A stretch of 64,000 nt of DNA from Desmonostoc vinosum HA7617-LM4. Lineage in GTDB: Bacteria > Cyanobacteriota > Cyanobacteriia > Cyanobacteriales > Nostocaceae. This document shows positions 1 through 9,820 of this stretch, in pieces. The notes under the pieces were generated by a model that was not told where the DNA came from, ran no database searches, and saw only the letters and a program-made list of their open reading frames with translations. Numbering within the stretch: the first letter of the stretch is position 1; each line of letters starts with the position of its first letter. The position numbers and the translations under genes are program-made. The DNA lies in assembly GCA_019359515.1 (NCBI GenBank), contig JAHHHC010000004.1, positions 1 through 64,000 of the forward strand, in the 5' to 3' direction.

Positions 1-3000
1 GATGGTAACTACCTGTAAATACTGGATGTAGATGGATCAATCCCCCAATTGTACCGCAATGAGTGGCGATCGCTTGCAGTTGTTGTTGCAGATGTTCTTC
101 GCTCATGTTGGCTAGGGTGACGCGCGTTACGCCTGTAGGTAAGGGTGATTGTTCAGAAACTAACGATTGCGGGAAACTCATGACTACTACTTTCCAATCT
201 TGGGCAATCAGGGAATGAGCCAATTTTGAGGTGGTCAGAGAACCATCGTCGGTGATTAAACAGATGTGTCCCTCTGGTAAAGTGCAATCTAGATAATCTG
301 GTCGCGGTAGGCTTTTGAGTTGGACGGGTAGACGCGGGGTGTTATCGATTATTTGCGGTGGCCGTTGGTAAAACTCATACTCAGGCTTTTTTTTTTCACC
401 TCCAGCTAGCTTCTGGAGATAATCAACGATTTGACCGATGGTGCGTAAATCTCCCAATTCTTCTATATCGGGTTTGGGTAAGTTGGGGTACATTTCTTGC
501 ATCGTCCCCAAGATTTCTACGCGTTTGATTGAGTCAATACCTAAGTCTGCTTCCATGTCCATCCCCAACTCAAGCATTTCTACTGGGTAGCCAGTCTTTT
601 CGCTGGTGATGGTTAACAAGCTTTGACCCAAGTCTGCATACTCATCTGTGACGGCTTCAACTGGCTCAGGTGCAGTGATTACCGGGATTACGATGTCGGC
701 TGCTTTTTGTGTCTCGTGGATGGCAATCTCTACAGAGATGCTTCTGGCGGCGTTGGCTTCTAAATACTCAACAACTTGACCAATGGTACGTTTTTCTGAC
801 AGTTCTTCTAAGTTTGGCTTGGGCAAGTCGGGGTATAATTCTTGTAATGCTCCCAGTATTTCTACTCGTTTGATGGAGTCGATACCCAAGTCTGCCTCCA
901 TGTCCATATCCATTTCCAGCATTTCTACTGGGTAGCCAGTCTTTTCGCTGGTGATGGCTAACAAGTTTTTACCCAGGTCAGCAACGTTAACGGTTGCATT
1001 CGGTATGGGTGCAGTAATTGTCATTGCAGGGACTGACACTGTGACGCTGGTTGCCTCTGCTTTAGGAACCTCAAGCGATGCTTGGCTCAAGTTGACAGGC
1101 ACGTCTACGTGATTATCTTCTTCAGGAGTTTCACTTACTGGAGGAGAGCTAATTTTAACTACAACTTCAGTACGAGTTTCTACTATTGGAGGGGTGGGAA
1201 TACTTGAGCCATTTTTAGCTACAGGCTCAGTTACAGGCAGGGATTGAGTTTCGACTATTTTGGCTGTGGGTGGTACTGGTGCATCGGTAACAGTTGTTTC
1301 TGTTGTTAAAGGGATAAACTGATGGCGATCGCTAACTCCGTTTGTTAATATCTGTGTTGGTTGAGTTGCACCCTCGCCAGAAATTAGCTGGGAGTACTCT
1401 TGTTGTACGAGTTGGAAAAAGCTTTTAGTATGTTCGAGTTGTTCTTGAAGATACTGCTCATGGATGCGGAGAGTTTCACCTTGTTGATTGTGAAACTGCA
1501 TCATGCTACGCTCTAAGCCTTCTATAATCACTTGCTTGAGTTTGGCAGCTTCAGTAGAAGATTTCGCACCAGCTAACAAAGAATTCTGCTGTTGCATCAG
1601 TTGGAAAAATGTTCTGGCATATTCCATCTGATGGTTGAGATAAGTTTCGTGAACTTGTAAATTCTCAGCCTGATTTTGCTGAAACTGTGTCAAAAGATAC
1701 TCTAAACTTTCTAAAAGTCGTTGGTAATTAACAAGTTTTTCTGATGTAGGTTGCATCTTCAATTCCTGAACTGGTTGATCTAAAAGGGTTACAGGATTCA
1801 TCTGTGGTTCTAGTTGGGTAGTAACACTAGCTGCGACGAGGGTTGTTTTTTTATGTCCGTTGGTGGAGTGGGGAATTGGGAATTGGGGATGGTTGCTGAG
1901 CGTGGGTTGTTGAGCAGAGTCGAAACAAGCCGAAACATTGGAAGTGGGGAGATGTTCGGACTCAGCATTTACTGAATTTACAGAAACAGCAGGTAGTTTT
2001 ACTTGATGTCCGTTTTGCAATGCTTGGGTGAAGGCGTTTTTGGTTTTTTCAGATACGTAGTTGATGCCATTTAAACGCACTGTTAACGCTTTCTTTTTCT
2101 CGATTGCAGGTAGCACTTGAGGCAGTTGGTAAGGATCGAGATTTTTTAAAGTCATACCAATCACACGCAACTGCACAACTGCTTCCCTCAGAGAACGATC
2201 GCTATTCTTTTGGGTGCTGGGATTCAGAGATACGGTAAGATGAGGGCGATCGCCAAGAATATCTTTTACCAAATTAGTAAGAATCCGTTTGGGGCCAAAT
2301 TCCACGAAGCAATAACCACCAGCTGCATAGATTTGCTCAATCTCTTGCTTAAACAACACTGAGTTTGAGAGGTGGGTTTCGAGAACTTTTTGAATAGCTG
2401 ACGATTCTTTGGGATACTGTTTGCTGGTAACGTTGCTAAATACAGGGATTTGCGGACTGTTAAACTTAACAGATTTAGTGGCAATCGCAAATGATTTCTG
2501 AGCAAAGGCAATTAACGGTGTGTGGAAGGCTGCGGATACAGGTAACAACACCGCCGCGTATCCTTGCTGTTGCAAAGTTTGCTGCACCTTAGTGATTTCT
2601 GCGGAGGGGCCTGCCAAAACAAATTGTGTGGGAGAATTTTGATTAGCGATCGTCACTTGCGGAAAATGCTTCAGCACTGGCTCAATCTTGCTGATGTCTT
2701 CCTTGACAGCCAACATGCTTCCTGCATCATGGTCGGGGTCTTCTGGTGCAGCCATTGCTTGACCTCTAGCTTTCACCAAAAACAAGTAATCTTCTTCACT
2801 CAACACGCCTGCTGCCCACAAAGCTGTCAGTTCACCAAAGCTGTGTCCGGCTGTAAAATCTGATTTGAACCCGGCTTGTTGCAGTATAGAATATAACCCA
2901 GCACTAAACACCCCGATTGCAGGTTGAGCGTATTCTGTGCGTTGCAATGCAGCAATTTGGGCAGCTTTTTCCGCTTCCTCAAAGACTGCGACAGGAAAAA

Positions 3001-5014
3001 CGATCTCGGAGAGCGATCGCAAGTTATCTTTGAGTAACAGGCTATCCATGTGTCCATAAAGACGGCGCATGGCAGGGAAATTCATCACTACTTCCCGGCC
3101 CATCTCCAAGTATTGTGAACCTTGTCCAGAGAACAAAGCCACAACCTTACCACCCAGTTCCATACCAGAGGAACGATAGTAAATTCCTTGGGGATGCTCC
3201 CAAGATGCTGCTGAGCCTTTGTGCTTTAGCCAATCAATGCTAATTTGCAGTAACTTGCAGGCTTCTTGGAGATTCTCTGCCACAAATCCAACTCTAGCTG
3301 CTGAAAGAGGAATTTCTTGTGATTTGCACTCTTGAACTAATTGCGCGTAGTATCTGTCACCCCCTTCTGATTGCAACTTCCCTAAAATCTCTTCAGATTT
3401 TGTTGATAATTGTGCAGCAGTGGGAGCAAACAGTAGCACTTCACTAACAGAGTTGTGTAAGCGGTAGGCGCAATTCTGTTCACCTTCATGTTCTTCCAAG
3501 ACAACGTGATAGTTAGTGCCGCCAAAGCCAAAAGAACTGACACCCGCCCGTCTTGGTGCTTCCCCTGTTGCCCGAATCCAGGGTCTAGTTTCAGTATTTA
3601 AGTAGAACGCTGAATCTTTGATATTGAGTTTGGGGTTCGGCTCGGTGATGTTAATTGTTGGTGGTAGAATCTTGTGATGTAATGCCAGAGCAGTTTTAAT
3701 CAAGCTGGCTGCACCCGCCGCCGCTTTGGTATGTCCAATTTGGGATTTAACACTGCCCAAAGCGATATGCTGTTTTTTGCTATCCTGCTCACCAAAGAAG
3801 TCTCTCAAAGAACCGAACTCTGTCGGATCTCCAGCCATCGTACCTGTACCGTGGGCTTCCATCAAACCAACGGTAGCGGGAGAAAAACCAGCATCATCAT
3901 AAGCACGACGTAAGGCAGAAACTTGTCCTTCTTTGCGGGGAGCATAAATGCTCTTATAGCGTCCATCGCTAGAAGTTCCAATGCCTTTGATGACTGCATA
4001 GATTTTATCGTTGTCGCGTTCAGCATCTTCTAGGCGCTTGAGTACGAGCATGGCAATACCTTCACCGAGCATCATCCCATCAGATTTCGCATCAAAAGGT
4101 TTGACATTCTCACTGGGGGAGACGGCTGGTGTTTTGCTGAAGGAAATGTAAGCCATGATAGTGTTGTCGGTATCAACACCACCAGTCAGCATCATGTCAG
4201 AGCGATGCTCAACTAGTTCGCTAATTGCCATCTTTAAAGCCCCGAAGGAACTAGCACAAGCCGCATCAACAACACAGTTCATGCCGCCAAAGTTCAGGCG
4301 GTTGGCAATTCTACCAGCGACAACATTAGCCAACATACCGGGGAAAGCATTCTCATCCCATTTGATGTAAGCGCTTTTGATTTTCTCGACGATTTTCTGT
4401 GTATCTTCGTCTGACAAACCACTACTTTTAAGAACTTTTTCCCACACAGGATATTCTAACCGGGCGGACAACGGCATTCCTAACTGTTTCGCCATTGCCA
4501 CACCTAAAACTACCCCAACAGTTTCACGATTAAACTCACACGCTTCACCGTAACCTGCATCTTCCATCGCTTCTTTTGCAACTACTAAACTTAACAGTTG
4601 CGATACATCAGTTACTTCCAAAATACTTGGGGGAATCCCGAACTCCATCGGGTTAAAATCCACCTCTGGAATAAACCCACCTCTTTTACAATAGGTTTTA
4701 TCTTCAGGGTTTCTAGGATTTGGATCGTAGTAATCTTTGACGCTCCAATGTGTAGAGGGAACATCAGTAATACAATCAATTTTACTAACTATATTTTGCC
4801 AGTATTCTCGGAGATTTCTTGCTTGAGGCAATAGAGAAGCCATGCCCACGATCGCTATAGGATTATTTTGTAATTGTCTATTAATTTTGTTAACTGACAT
4901 GGATTTTTCTGACTTCATTTTTTTTTCCTCTATAAACCTAATCAAAGCCTTTTCACAATTGTTAATCTGGGCTTCTAACTCCGCCAAAGCAGTATCAATT
5001 GAATAAGCAGACAT
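1..5014 (-). CDS. PfaA/HglE-type polyketide synthase, KS-AT-ACP-ACP (partial)
   Basis: Type I polyketide synthase subunit, cut by the left window edge; about 1,671 residues are visible and the frame is open throughout. Domains in order: ketosynthase (about residues 50-480) with Cys253 in DAACASS, His388 in EAHGTGT and His428 in GHTKAAAG; acyltransferase (about 640-940) with Ser725 in GHSFGE; a long Gln-rich linker (about 1030-1330); two near-identical acyl carrier domains with phosphopantetheine serines 1380 and 1495, both in LGIDSIKRVEIL; and the start of a further domain, probably ketoreductase, running off the edge. Known family: PfaA-like polyunsaturated-lipid synthases and HglE, which makes the heterocyst glycolipid chain. 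The order and the repeated carrier domains fit; whether it is HglE itself cannot be decided here. Start: ATG at 5014, no clear Shine-Dalgarno. Oddity: a STRR-like segment (1864-1930) is translated inside the linker. Confidence 0.9.
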   Translation of the reverse strand, partial: MSAYSIDTALAELEAQINNCEKALIRFIEEKKMKSEKSMSVNKINRQLQNNPIAIVGMASLLPQARNLREYWQNIVSKIDCITDVPSTHWSVKDYYDPNPRNPEDKTYCKRGGFIPEVDFNPMEFGIPPSILEVTDVSQLLSLVVAKEAMEDAGYGEACEFNRETVGVVLGVAMAKQLGMPLSARLEYPVWEKVLKSSGLSDEDTQKIVEKIKSAYIKWDENAFPGMLANVVAGRIANRLNFGGMNCVVDAACASSFGALKMAISELVEHRSDMMLTGGVDTDNTIMAYISFSKTPAVSPSENVKPFDAKSDGMMLGEGIAMLVLKRLEDAERDNDKIYAVIKGIGTSSDGRYKSIYAPRKEGQVSALRRAYDDAGFSPATVGLMEAHGTGTMAGDPTEFGSLRDFFGEQDSKKQHIALGSVKSQIGHTKAAAGAASLIKTALALHHKILPPTINITEPNPKLNIKDSAFYLNTETRPWIRATGEAPRRAGVSSFGFGGTNYHVVLEEHEGEQNCAYRLHNSVSEVLLFAPTAAQLSTKSEEILGKLQSEGGDRYYAQLVQECKSQEIPLSAARVGFVAENLQEACKLLQISIDWLKHKGSAASWEHPQGIYYRSSGMELGGKVVALFSGQGSQYLEMGREVVMNFPAMRRLYGHMDSLLLKDNLRSLSEIVFPVAVFEEAEKAAQIAALQRTEYAQPAIGVFSAGLYSILQQAGFKSDFTAGHSFGELTALWAAGVLSEEDYLFLVKARGQAMAAPEDPDHDAGSMLAVKEDISKIEPVLKHFPQVTIANQNSPTQFVLAGPSAEITKVQQTLQQQGYAAVLLPVSAAFHTPLIAFAQKSFAIATKSVKFNSPQIPVFSNVTSKQYPKESSAIQKVLETHLSNSVLFKQEIEQIYAAGGYCFVEFGPKRILTNLVKDILGDRPHLTVSLNPSTQKNSDRSLREAVVQLRVIGMTLKNLDPYQLPQVLPAIEKKKALTVRLNGINYVSEKTKNAFTQALQNGHQVKLPAVSVNSVNAESEHLPTSNVSACFDSAQQPTLSNHPQFPIPHSTNGHKKTTLVAASVTTQLEPQMNPVTLLDQPVQELKMQPTSEKLVNYQRLLESLEYLLTQFQQNQAENLQVHETYLNHQMEYARTFFQLMQQQNSLLAGAKSSTEAAKLKQVIIEGLERSMMQFHNQQGETLRIHEQYLQEQLEHTKSFFQLVQQEYSQLISGEGATQPTQILTNGVSDRHQFIPLTTETTVTDAPVPPTAKIVETQSLPVTEPVAKNGSSIPTPPIVETRTEVVVKISSPPVSETPEEDNHVDVPVNLSQASLEVPKAEATSVTVSVPAMTITAPIPNATVNVADLGKNLLAITSEKTGYPVEMLEMDMDMEADLGIDSIKRVEILGALQELYPDLPKPNLEELSEKRTIGQVVEYLEANAARSISVEIAIHETQKAADIVIPVITAPEPVEAVTDEYADLGQSLLTITSEKTGYPVEMLELGMDMEADLGIDSIKRVEILGTMQEMYPNLPKPDIEELGDLRTIGQIVDYLQKLAGGEKKKPEYEFYQRPPQIIDNTPRLPVQLKSLPRPDYLDCTLPEGHICLITDDGSLTTSKLAHSLIAQDWKVVVMSFPQSLVSEQSPLPTGVTRVTLANMSEEHLQQQLQAIATHCGTIGGLIHLHPVFTGSYH

Positions 5015-5250
5015 AGGGCATAGACTAATTTTAAGTACTGTGGATTGTGTAGATACAGTAGTTTATTTCACCTACGAACAACGAAGATATCTCTTCTTCC
5101 AAGCAGCCAGCTATCCTATCTGCAAAGGCTAAATGCTTTTCTCCAAATCAACACCACACGATACATACTGCCCTCGTAAAGCCAGAATTAATTGACGCTT
5201 TTGGCGTTTGCTTATAGGCAATTTGGGAAAACAGCGATCGCGTAAAAATG

Positions 5251-5529
5251 TTATCCAACATTCGACTCTTGATATTGCGGTAACAAGTCGATGACGTTGT
5301 TAAAACTGGTAAAATAATCTTGGAGTGCGTTAGCAGCTTGACCAGTGAATTCAATCCATTCGTAATGATACAAAGTTTGAGCAATTGTATCCCACTGGAG
5401 CAATGGAAACTTAGGAGTAGCTATAAGGACAGAAACGCTCTTGTCTCCCGAGGCAGTTCGCTCATCGAGCCGGACTGCGGCAACGTAGCTGGTATTAATG
5501 ACAACGTTCTGTATCTTGATGAATGCCAT
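5251..5529 (-). CDS. small conserved-looking protein upstream of the PKS
   Basis: A 92-residue soluble protein starting MAFIKIQNVVINTSY. It has no signal peptide or membrane segment. The C-terminal part, around LQDYFTSFNNVIDLLP, looks helical and amphipathic. I do not recognise a named family. It ends about 236 bases before the PKS start on the same strand, so co-transcription with the synthase is possible. The ATG at 5529 is preferred over an in-frame TTG at 5541; neither has a strong ribosome site. Confidence 0.55.
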   Translation of the reverse strand: MAFIKIQNVVINTSYVAAVRLDERTASGDKSVSVLIATPKFPLLQWDTIAQTLYHYEWIEFTGQAANALQDYFTSFNNVIDLLPQYQESNVG

Positions 5530-6035
5530 AGCCAGTTTCAACGTCCAGGATAATATATCTTATGGGATTTGACTAATCAAAATTGACAAGTTTGTTACAG
5601 AAAAAACATTGCTCTAAATCCAATTTGTACCATGTGAGACAATAAATAAATTATCAGAAATCAACGGCTAGCAAAGCGGTTCAGCTTAGTGATTTTTAGT
5701 TTAAAAATATCAATTAAATAACTAGTTTGCCTTACCGCTTTGAAACATTGAATTAATAAAAACCATAACATACTTCATAGAAACTAAATCATTACTTTAA
5801 ATTATTTTTAGAAAAAGACTAAATACTTGTTGAAGTGAATTGTAAATAATATCAAGTGCATAAGTATAATTTTTATCTGCTAGGATATGTGAAAAATTTT
5901 GTTTTCTACGAGTTAGACAAAACTTTTTCTAGATGAAGATAGCAGTACAACTATGTTGTCTAGAAAGTCACAATTCAACTAATACATAGATGAATTAAAT
6001 AGCTATAAGTGTTTTTTTCTCAAAGAAACATCATA
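5530..6035. other. AT-rich gap, no gene seen
   Basis: About 500 bases of strongly AT-rich sequence between the small gene and the repeat tract before the ParB-like gene. I see no open frame with protein-like composition and no strong hairpin. It probably carries the promoter region of the PKS-side transcript, but I cannot point to a specific site. Confidence 0.4.
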
Positions 6036-6142
6036 AATGGGGAGTGGGGAGTAGGGAGTGGGGAATGGAGAATTGGGAATTGGGAATTGGGAATAGAGTA
6101 TTAATTCTTCTTTGCTTCCCCTGCCCCCCTGCCCCCTGTACC
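6036..6142. repeat. STRR-like G-rich repeat tract
   Basis: Tandem units of the GGGGAGT and GGGAATT kind, followed by a C-rich stretch of CCCCTGCC type. The tract abuts the ParB-methylase gene, whose last codons read into the C-rich half. Confidence 0.75.
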
Positions 6143-7477
6143 TCACCCCCCCCGCCAAGCCTCCTTGCCACTCCACCTCTGCCACCGCATCATCCCACGG
6201 CTGACTACGTCAGAATTTTGATCACCAGTAAAACAGATGCGTCCCATTCTTTCGCAAGCAATGAGGGTTTCACCGTGTCCCATAAACGGGGCAATCACAA
6301 AATTATTCTGAGTGGTGTACAAATTGAGCAAATAGTTGACAATTCCTTCTACTCCTTCAACATTAATTGGTGTTTGTGGTTTAGAAAGTACTTGATGAGA
6401 AAAAATTCCTATATATAAATTGCCCAGTACCAATTCATATTGAAAAGGCATTTGATTACGCTGGTAAAATTTATAAATGTTCCCCTCAAACAGCAACACA
6501 GCCACAACTCGTGCTTCATCGACTAAATAATTATGCTCCCAAGTTGATGATAGGATGGCGATCGCTAATGCCGCATTAGAAGGTAATAAATGCCTAAAGT
6601 CTTTACCTGCCGTATCGCCACAATACACCAAATGCCGACCCAGCATCCACTCGTCACCCGGTTTAACTATTAATTCACCAGACGCCGCTGATTTTTCTGC
6701 CAACTTCTTAGTCGGAGGCTGATGCTTCTTTAAAATTAACTTAGCTTCTTTCTCTGCTGTGACACTTTTATACGCTAATAGCTGCAATTGTTTTTGTTTC
6801 ATCTGCAACTCAGCAACTAGTTTCACTTGCCGTTCAGCTTCTTGTTGGTTTCCTTGAGAAATCGCTAAATCTAAAGCTTTTTGTGCCGTTTCTGCTAAAG
6901 CGCGTTCATCACTACCAGCCCTAGCTATCCTCAACAATGCCGTAGGACTATCAGCCACAGGAGTGCCTTTAAGCAGCTGTTTAACCTCCGGGTGAATACC
7001 TTTAGCAATTTGCTTACCGTGCTGAAAAGTACGCTTGGAGTATCCTGCTTGTGTAGCCATCTCTAAAGTTCTCTTCAGAGGTGGTGAAATCATTTCACCA
7101 CCTTTAAGCGTATGTTGGTTATCGCCCGCTTTCGCTCTCAGCCCCATGCGTTCGAGAATTTGATCTCGTTCCAACCAAAGCTCTGAACGCTCCAAAGGTT
7201 CTAGCTCATTGCGGATCAAATTTTCATCAATTTCCGCCAACCGGGCCTGCTCAGAATCTGTATAAGTAATGATATTGCACTCAATTTCCTCTAACCCCAA
7301 TAACTTACAGGCTGTTAGACGATGTAATCCAGCAATCAAATTTAACTTTTGATCTATCGTAATAGGATTTAATAAACCATTAGTTCTAATCGATTCTTTC
7401 AGTTCATCAACTTTCTCGCCCTTCACCGGACGGCGGTTACAACCAACTTGGATTTGGTTTATGGGCACTGTAGGCAT
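6143..7477 (-). CDS. ParB-like N-terminal domain fused to a degenerate DNA methyltransferase
   Basis: A 444-residue chimera. Residues 1-110 form a ParB/Srx-type domain (NRRPVKGEKVDELKESI, then LIAGLHRLTACKLLG in place of the GERR box). A helical, KorB-like DNA-binding middle and a charged linker (about 215-265) follow. Residues 270-440 resemble an amino-methyltransferase of the ParB-methylase type: GDEWMLGRHLVYCGD at its start, APFMGHGETLIACERMG as the AdoMet motif, and RGMMRWQRWSGKEA at the end. The catalytic (D/N/S)PP(Y/F/W) motif is absent; its expected place reads AIAILSSTWEHNYL. So DNA binding is plausible and methylation doubtful. The last residues come from repeat sequence. ATG start at 7477. 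No parA neighbour here; the only ParA-like gene is at 59 kb. Confidence 0.75.
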   Translation of the reverse strand: MPTVPINQIQVGCNRRPVKGEKVDELKESIRTNGLLNPITIDQKLNLIAGLHRLTACKLLGLEEIECNIITYTDSEQARLAEIDENLIRNELEPLERSELWLERDQILERMGLRAKAGDNQHTLKGGEMISPPLKRTLEMATQAGYSKRTFQHGKQIAKGIHPEVKQLLKGTPVADSPTALLRIARAGSDERALAETAQKALDLAISQGNQQEAERQVKLVAELQMKQKQLQLLAYKSVTAEKEAKLILKKHQPPTKKLAEKSAASGELIVKPGDEWMLGRHLVYCGDTAGKDFRHLLPSNAALAIAILSSTWEHNYLVDEARVVAVLLFEGNIYKFYQRNQMPFQYELVLGNLYIGIFSHQVLSKPQTPINVEGVEGIVNYLLNLYTTQNNFVIAPFMGHGETLIACERMGRICFTGDQNSDVVSRGMMRWQRWSGKEAWRGG

Positions 7478-8531
7478 AATTACTATTTTTAAGTGCTATC
7501 AGTTAAAACACCAACAATATGACTAAGATACACCTAAGCAATTCAAAATTCAAAATAAAGAAATCCAATTAGGACAAGCATTCTGGCTAAATAACCCAAT
7601 TATATTTGATGAACACGAGCAAAATTATGGTTTTATTCTCACAAATGATGAGAATGTCTTATAGTACACAACAGCCCTAAGAACAGTCTGACAAACTTAT
7701 TGTGTTGACAACTCCAAGGTTTTTTGCAATACTTAATCATTAGTTACTCCATTTTGATAGCTTAATTTTTGGGCGCTCCATCCTTCGTGAGATTTAAAGT
7801 TTTCATCCACCGTTATTGTATTTTACGCTACTTGATTAAATGCAAAATTGGGATAGAACTTAAGAAGCATCGGAGTTCAAGACTATTGCTTTTTCAAGAT
7901 AGCCCTATCAGGCTGCAAATAATTCAAAAATCATCAAATAAGGGAACAGTTTTTCCTCTCTATCCGAAAATAAGAGATCCCCATTTCGTAGAGGCATTTT
8001 GCAATATGCCCGTACTAACTTGCTTCAGGTAGCATATAAATCTCCATTTGAAACCTCCATGTTAAGAGCTGCCATCAAAATTCTCTCTTCAAATAAAACT
8101 AACTACCCACTTCTCAATATAAAACCATCTCTCTTCCTTCTTCCTCTGCGTCCTTCTTTTACCGGAAACGCTGCGCGTTGGCGGAAGCCTCTCGTAGAGA
8201 AAGCGTATCGGCGGTACCCTGCGGGAAGCCGCTCTGCGTCTACGTTAAAAAAGATCTTTGAAAAAGAAGCGAGTCAACCAAATTGGCAAAAAATTTATTA
8301 TTTCACCCACGGGGAAATATCTTGAAAACCACTTGGTTAAAAAAGTATGGGCATATTAAAATACGCCCCTAAAAATTACGAATTAATCTTAAATCCATCG
8401 CTTTCTATGAAGATAAAACCACAAAGAAAAATCTTCTTAGTTCATTTTTGGATAAATCTGTTGAGCCTATTCTAATTAACTGATGTAGCCATATAGACCA
8501 CCACCTAAAAATGCATAATTGGGATAAAAAT
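7478..8531. other. gene-free gap with repeat fragments
   Basis: About 1 kb without a convincing gene. At 7551-7664 (plus) there is a protein-like open stretch without a start (GQAFWLNNPIIFDEHEQ is typical of it) that may be a gene remnant. Around 7945-7985 a segment resembles one at 48045-48100 (GGGAACAG, then CTCTATCCGAAAATAAGAG-like). At 8160-8255 a GC-rich palindromic repeat contains GCGTTGGCGGAAGC and CTCGTAGAGAAAGCG, related to the element at 11.13 kb. A short hairpin (GGGCATATT/AATACGCCC type) lies near 8349-8368. Confidence 0.5.
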
Positions 8532-9734
8532 ATGACAGCAAACAAAGAAAACCGATTATTTACAAAAAATATCGCTCGGTGGCAAATAGTTCTAGCAGCT
8601 TCTATTACTTTCGCCGCCGGTTTAGTATCTTTCTACAGTTTTTCACCCTTTTGGTCAAAACCAAAAGCTCAAACTCCCCCCGCAAACCCTCCAAAAACAG
8701 CTCCCGTTAAAGTTGCAGTCACCGCTTTAGGACGTTTGCAGCCAGAAGGCGAAGTTACTTCTTTATCTGCTCCCAATTCCAACAACGGTGTGCGAGTAGA
8801 AAAACTGTTAGTTAAAGAAGGGGACACAGTTAAAGCAGGGCAAGTACTAGCATTGTTAGAAAACTATGCTCGCTCTACAACAGCTCTAGAACAATCTTTA
8901 GATAAACTGCAACTTGCTAAAGCTAAACTAGCGCAAGTTAAGTCAGGTGCTAAGACCGGAGATATAGACGCTCAAAAAGCAACGATCGCTAATTTAGAGT
9001 CACAATTAAAAGGGGACATTGCTGCCCAAGAAGCGACAATTAACCGCATCCAAGCCCAAGTAGACAACGCTCAAACCGAGAACGATCGCTACCAGCAATT
9101 ATACAAACAAGGTGCGATCGCGGCCTCCACAGCCGACAACAAAGCTTTACAACTCAAAACAGCACAACAGCAACTCCAAGAAGCCCAAGCCACCCTCAGC
9201 CGAACTCAAAACACCCTCCAAGCCCAACTCCAAGAAGCCCAAGCCAAACTCAACAGCGTTAGTGAAGTACGCAACGTAGACGTTGAAGTCGCCCAAACCG
9301 AAGTCACCAGCGCCATGACTGCGGTCAAACAAGCAAAAGCCGACCAAGAATTAACCTACATCAAATCTCCCATCAACGGCAAAATTTTAAAAATTCACAC
9401 CAAAACCGGAGAAGTCATCAGCAACACAGGATTTGCGGAAATCGGCAAAACATCGCAAATGTATGTAATTGCTGAAGTCTATCAAACCGACATTCAAAAA
9501 GTGCGTCTAGGTCAAAAAGCCACCATTAACAGCAGCGCCTTTTCTGGAAAATTGCAGGGAACAGTCAAAGAAATAGGTTGGCAAGTTGATAAACAAAGTA
9601 TTTTTAGCCTTAACCCCGGTTCCGACACAGACCGCAGAATAGTTGAAGTCAAAATTTCCATCGATAGTCCCGCAGATAGTCAACGAGTCGCTCGTTTAAC
9701 CAACTTACAGGTTGACGTTGCTATTGGGATTTAG
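8532..9734 (+). CDS. DevB-like membrane fusion protein (HlyD family)
   Basis: A periplasmic adaptor of about 400 residues. One N-terminal membrane segment (about 20-40) is followed by a Pro-rich stretch, the first half of a lipoyl-like domain (GVRVEKLLVKEGDTVKAGQ), a long Gln/Ala-rich coiled-coil hairpin (about 110-270), the second half (TYIKSPINGKILKIHTKTG) and a beta-barrel end. In Anabaena the DevBCA exporter with TolC sends heterocyst glycolipids outward; this protein has the DevB layout. ATG at 8532 is preferred because GGGA lies about 7 bases upstream; ATG 8511 is in frame and possible. It is followed after 86 bases by a DevC-like gene on the same strand. Confidence 0.88.
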   Translation: MTANKENRLFTKNIARWQIVLAASITFAAGLVSFYSFSPFWSKPKAQTPPANPPKTAPVKVAVTALGRLQPEGEVTSLSAPNSNNGVRVEKLLVKEGDTVKAGQVLALLENYARSTTALEQSLDKLQLAKAKLAQVKSGAKTGDIDAQKATIANLESQLKGDIAAQEATINRIQAQVDNAQTENDRYQQLYKQGAIAASTADNKALQLKTAQQQLQEAQATLSRTQNTLQAQLQEAQAKLNSVSEVRNVDVEVAQTEVTSAMTAVKQAKADQELTYIKSPINGKILKIHTKTGEVISNTGFAEIGKTSQMYVIAEVYQTDIQKVRLGQKATINSSAFSGKLQGTVKEIGWQVDKQSIFSLNPGSDTDRRIVEVKISIDSPADSQRVARLTNLQVDVAIGI

Positions 9735-9820
9735 TTCTGGTTAGTAGTGAGTACTTTAGTACTCATAGGACTTTAAGCACTTTAGTGCTTACTACAAACT
9801 AACAAATAACAATAAAATCC
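9735..9820. repeat. short palindromic repeat between devB-like and devC-like genes
   Basis: Contains overlapping inverted words such as AGTACTTTAGTACT and AAGCACTTTAGTGCTT. A related inverted segment, built on GGACTTTAGTCC and AGCACTAAAGTCC, lies at 61302-61350. Confidence 0.6.

Noticed and set aside
7551-7664. Protein-like open stretch without a start codon
   Set aside because: Composition is suggestive of a gene remnant but no family could be assigned; mentioned only in the gap description.
7769-8325. Two overlapping plus-strand open frames
   Set aside because: They run through repeat sequence, have no ribosome sites or recognisable protein features.
8380-8531. Possible NtcA site upstream of the DevB-like gene
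   Set aside because: The nearest candidate (GTA-N8-GAC) misses the TAC half; not supported.
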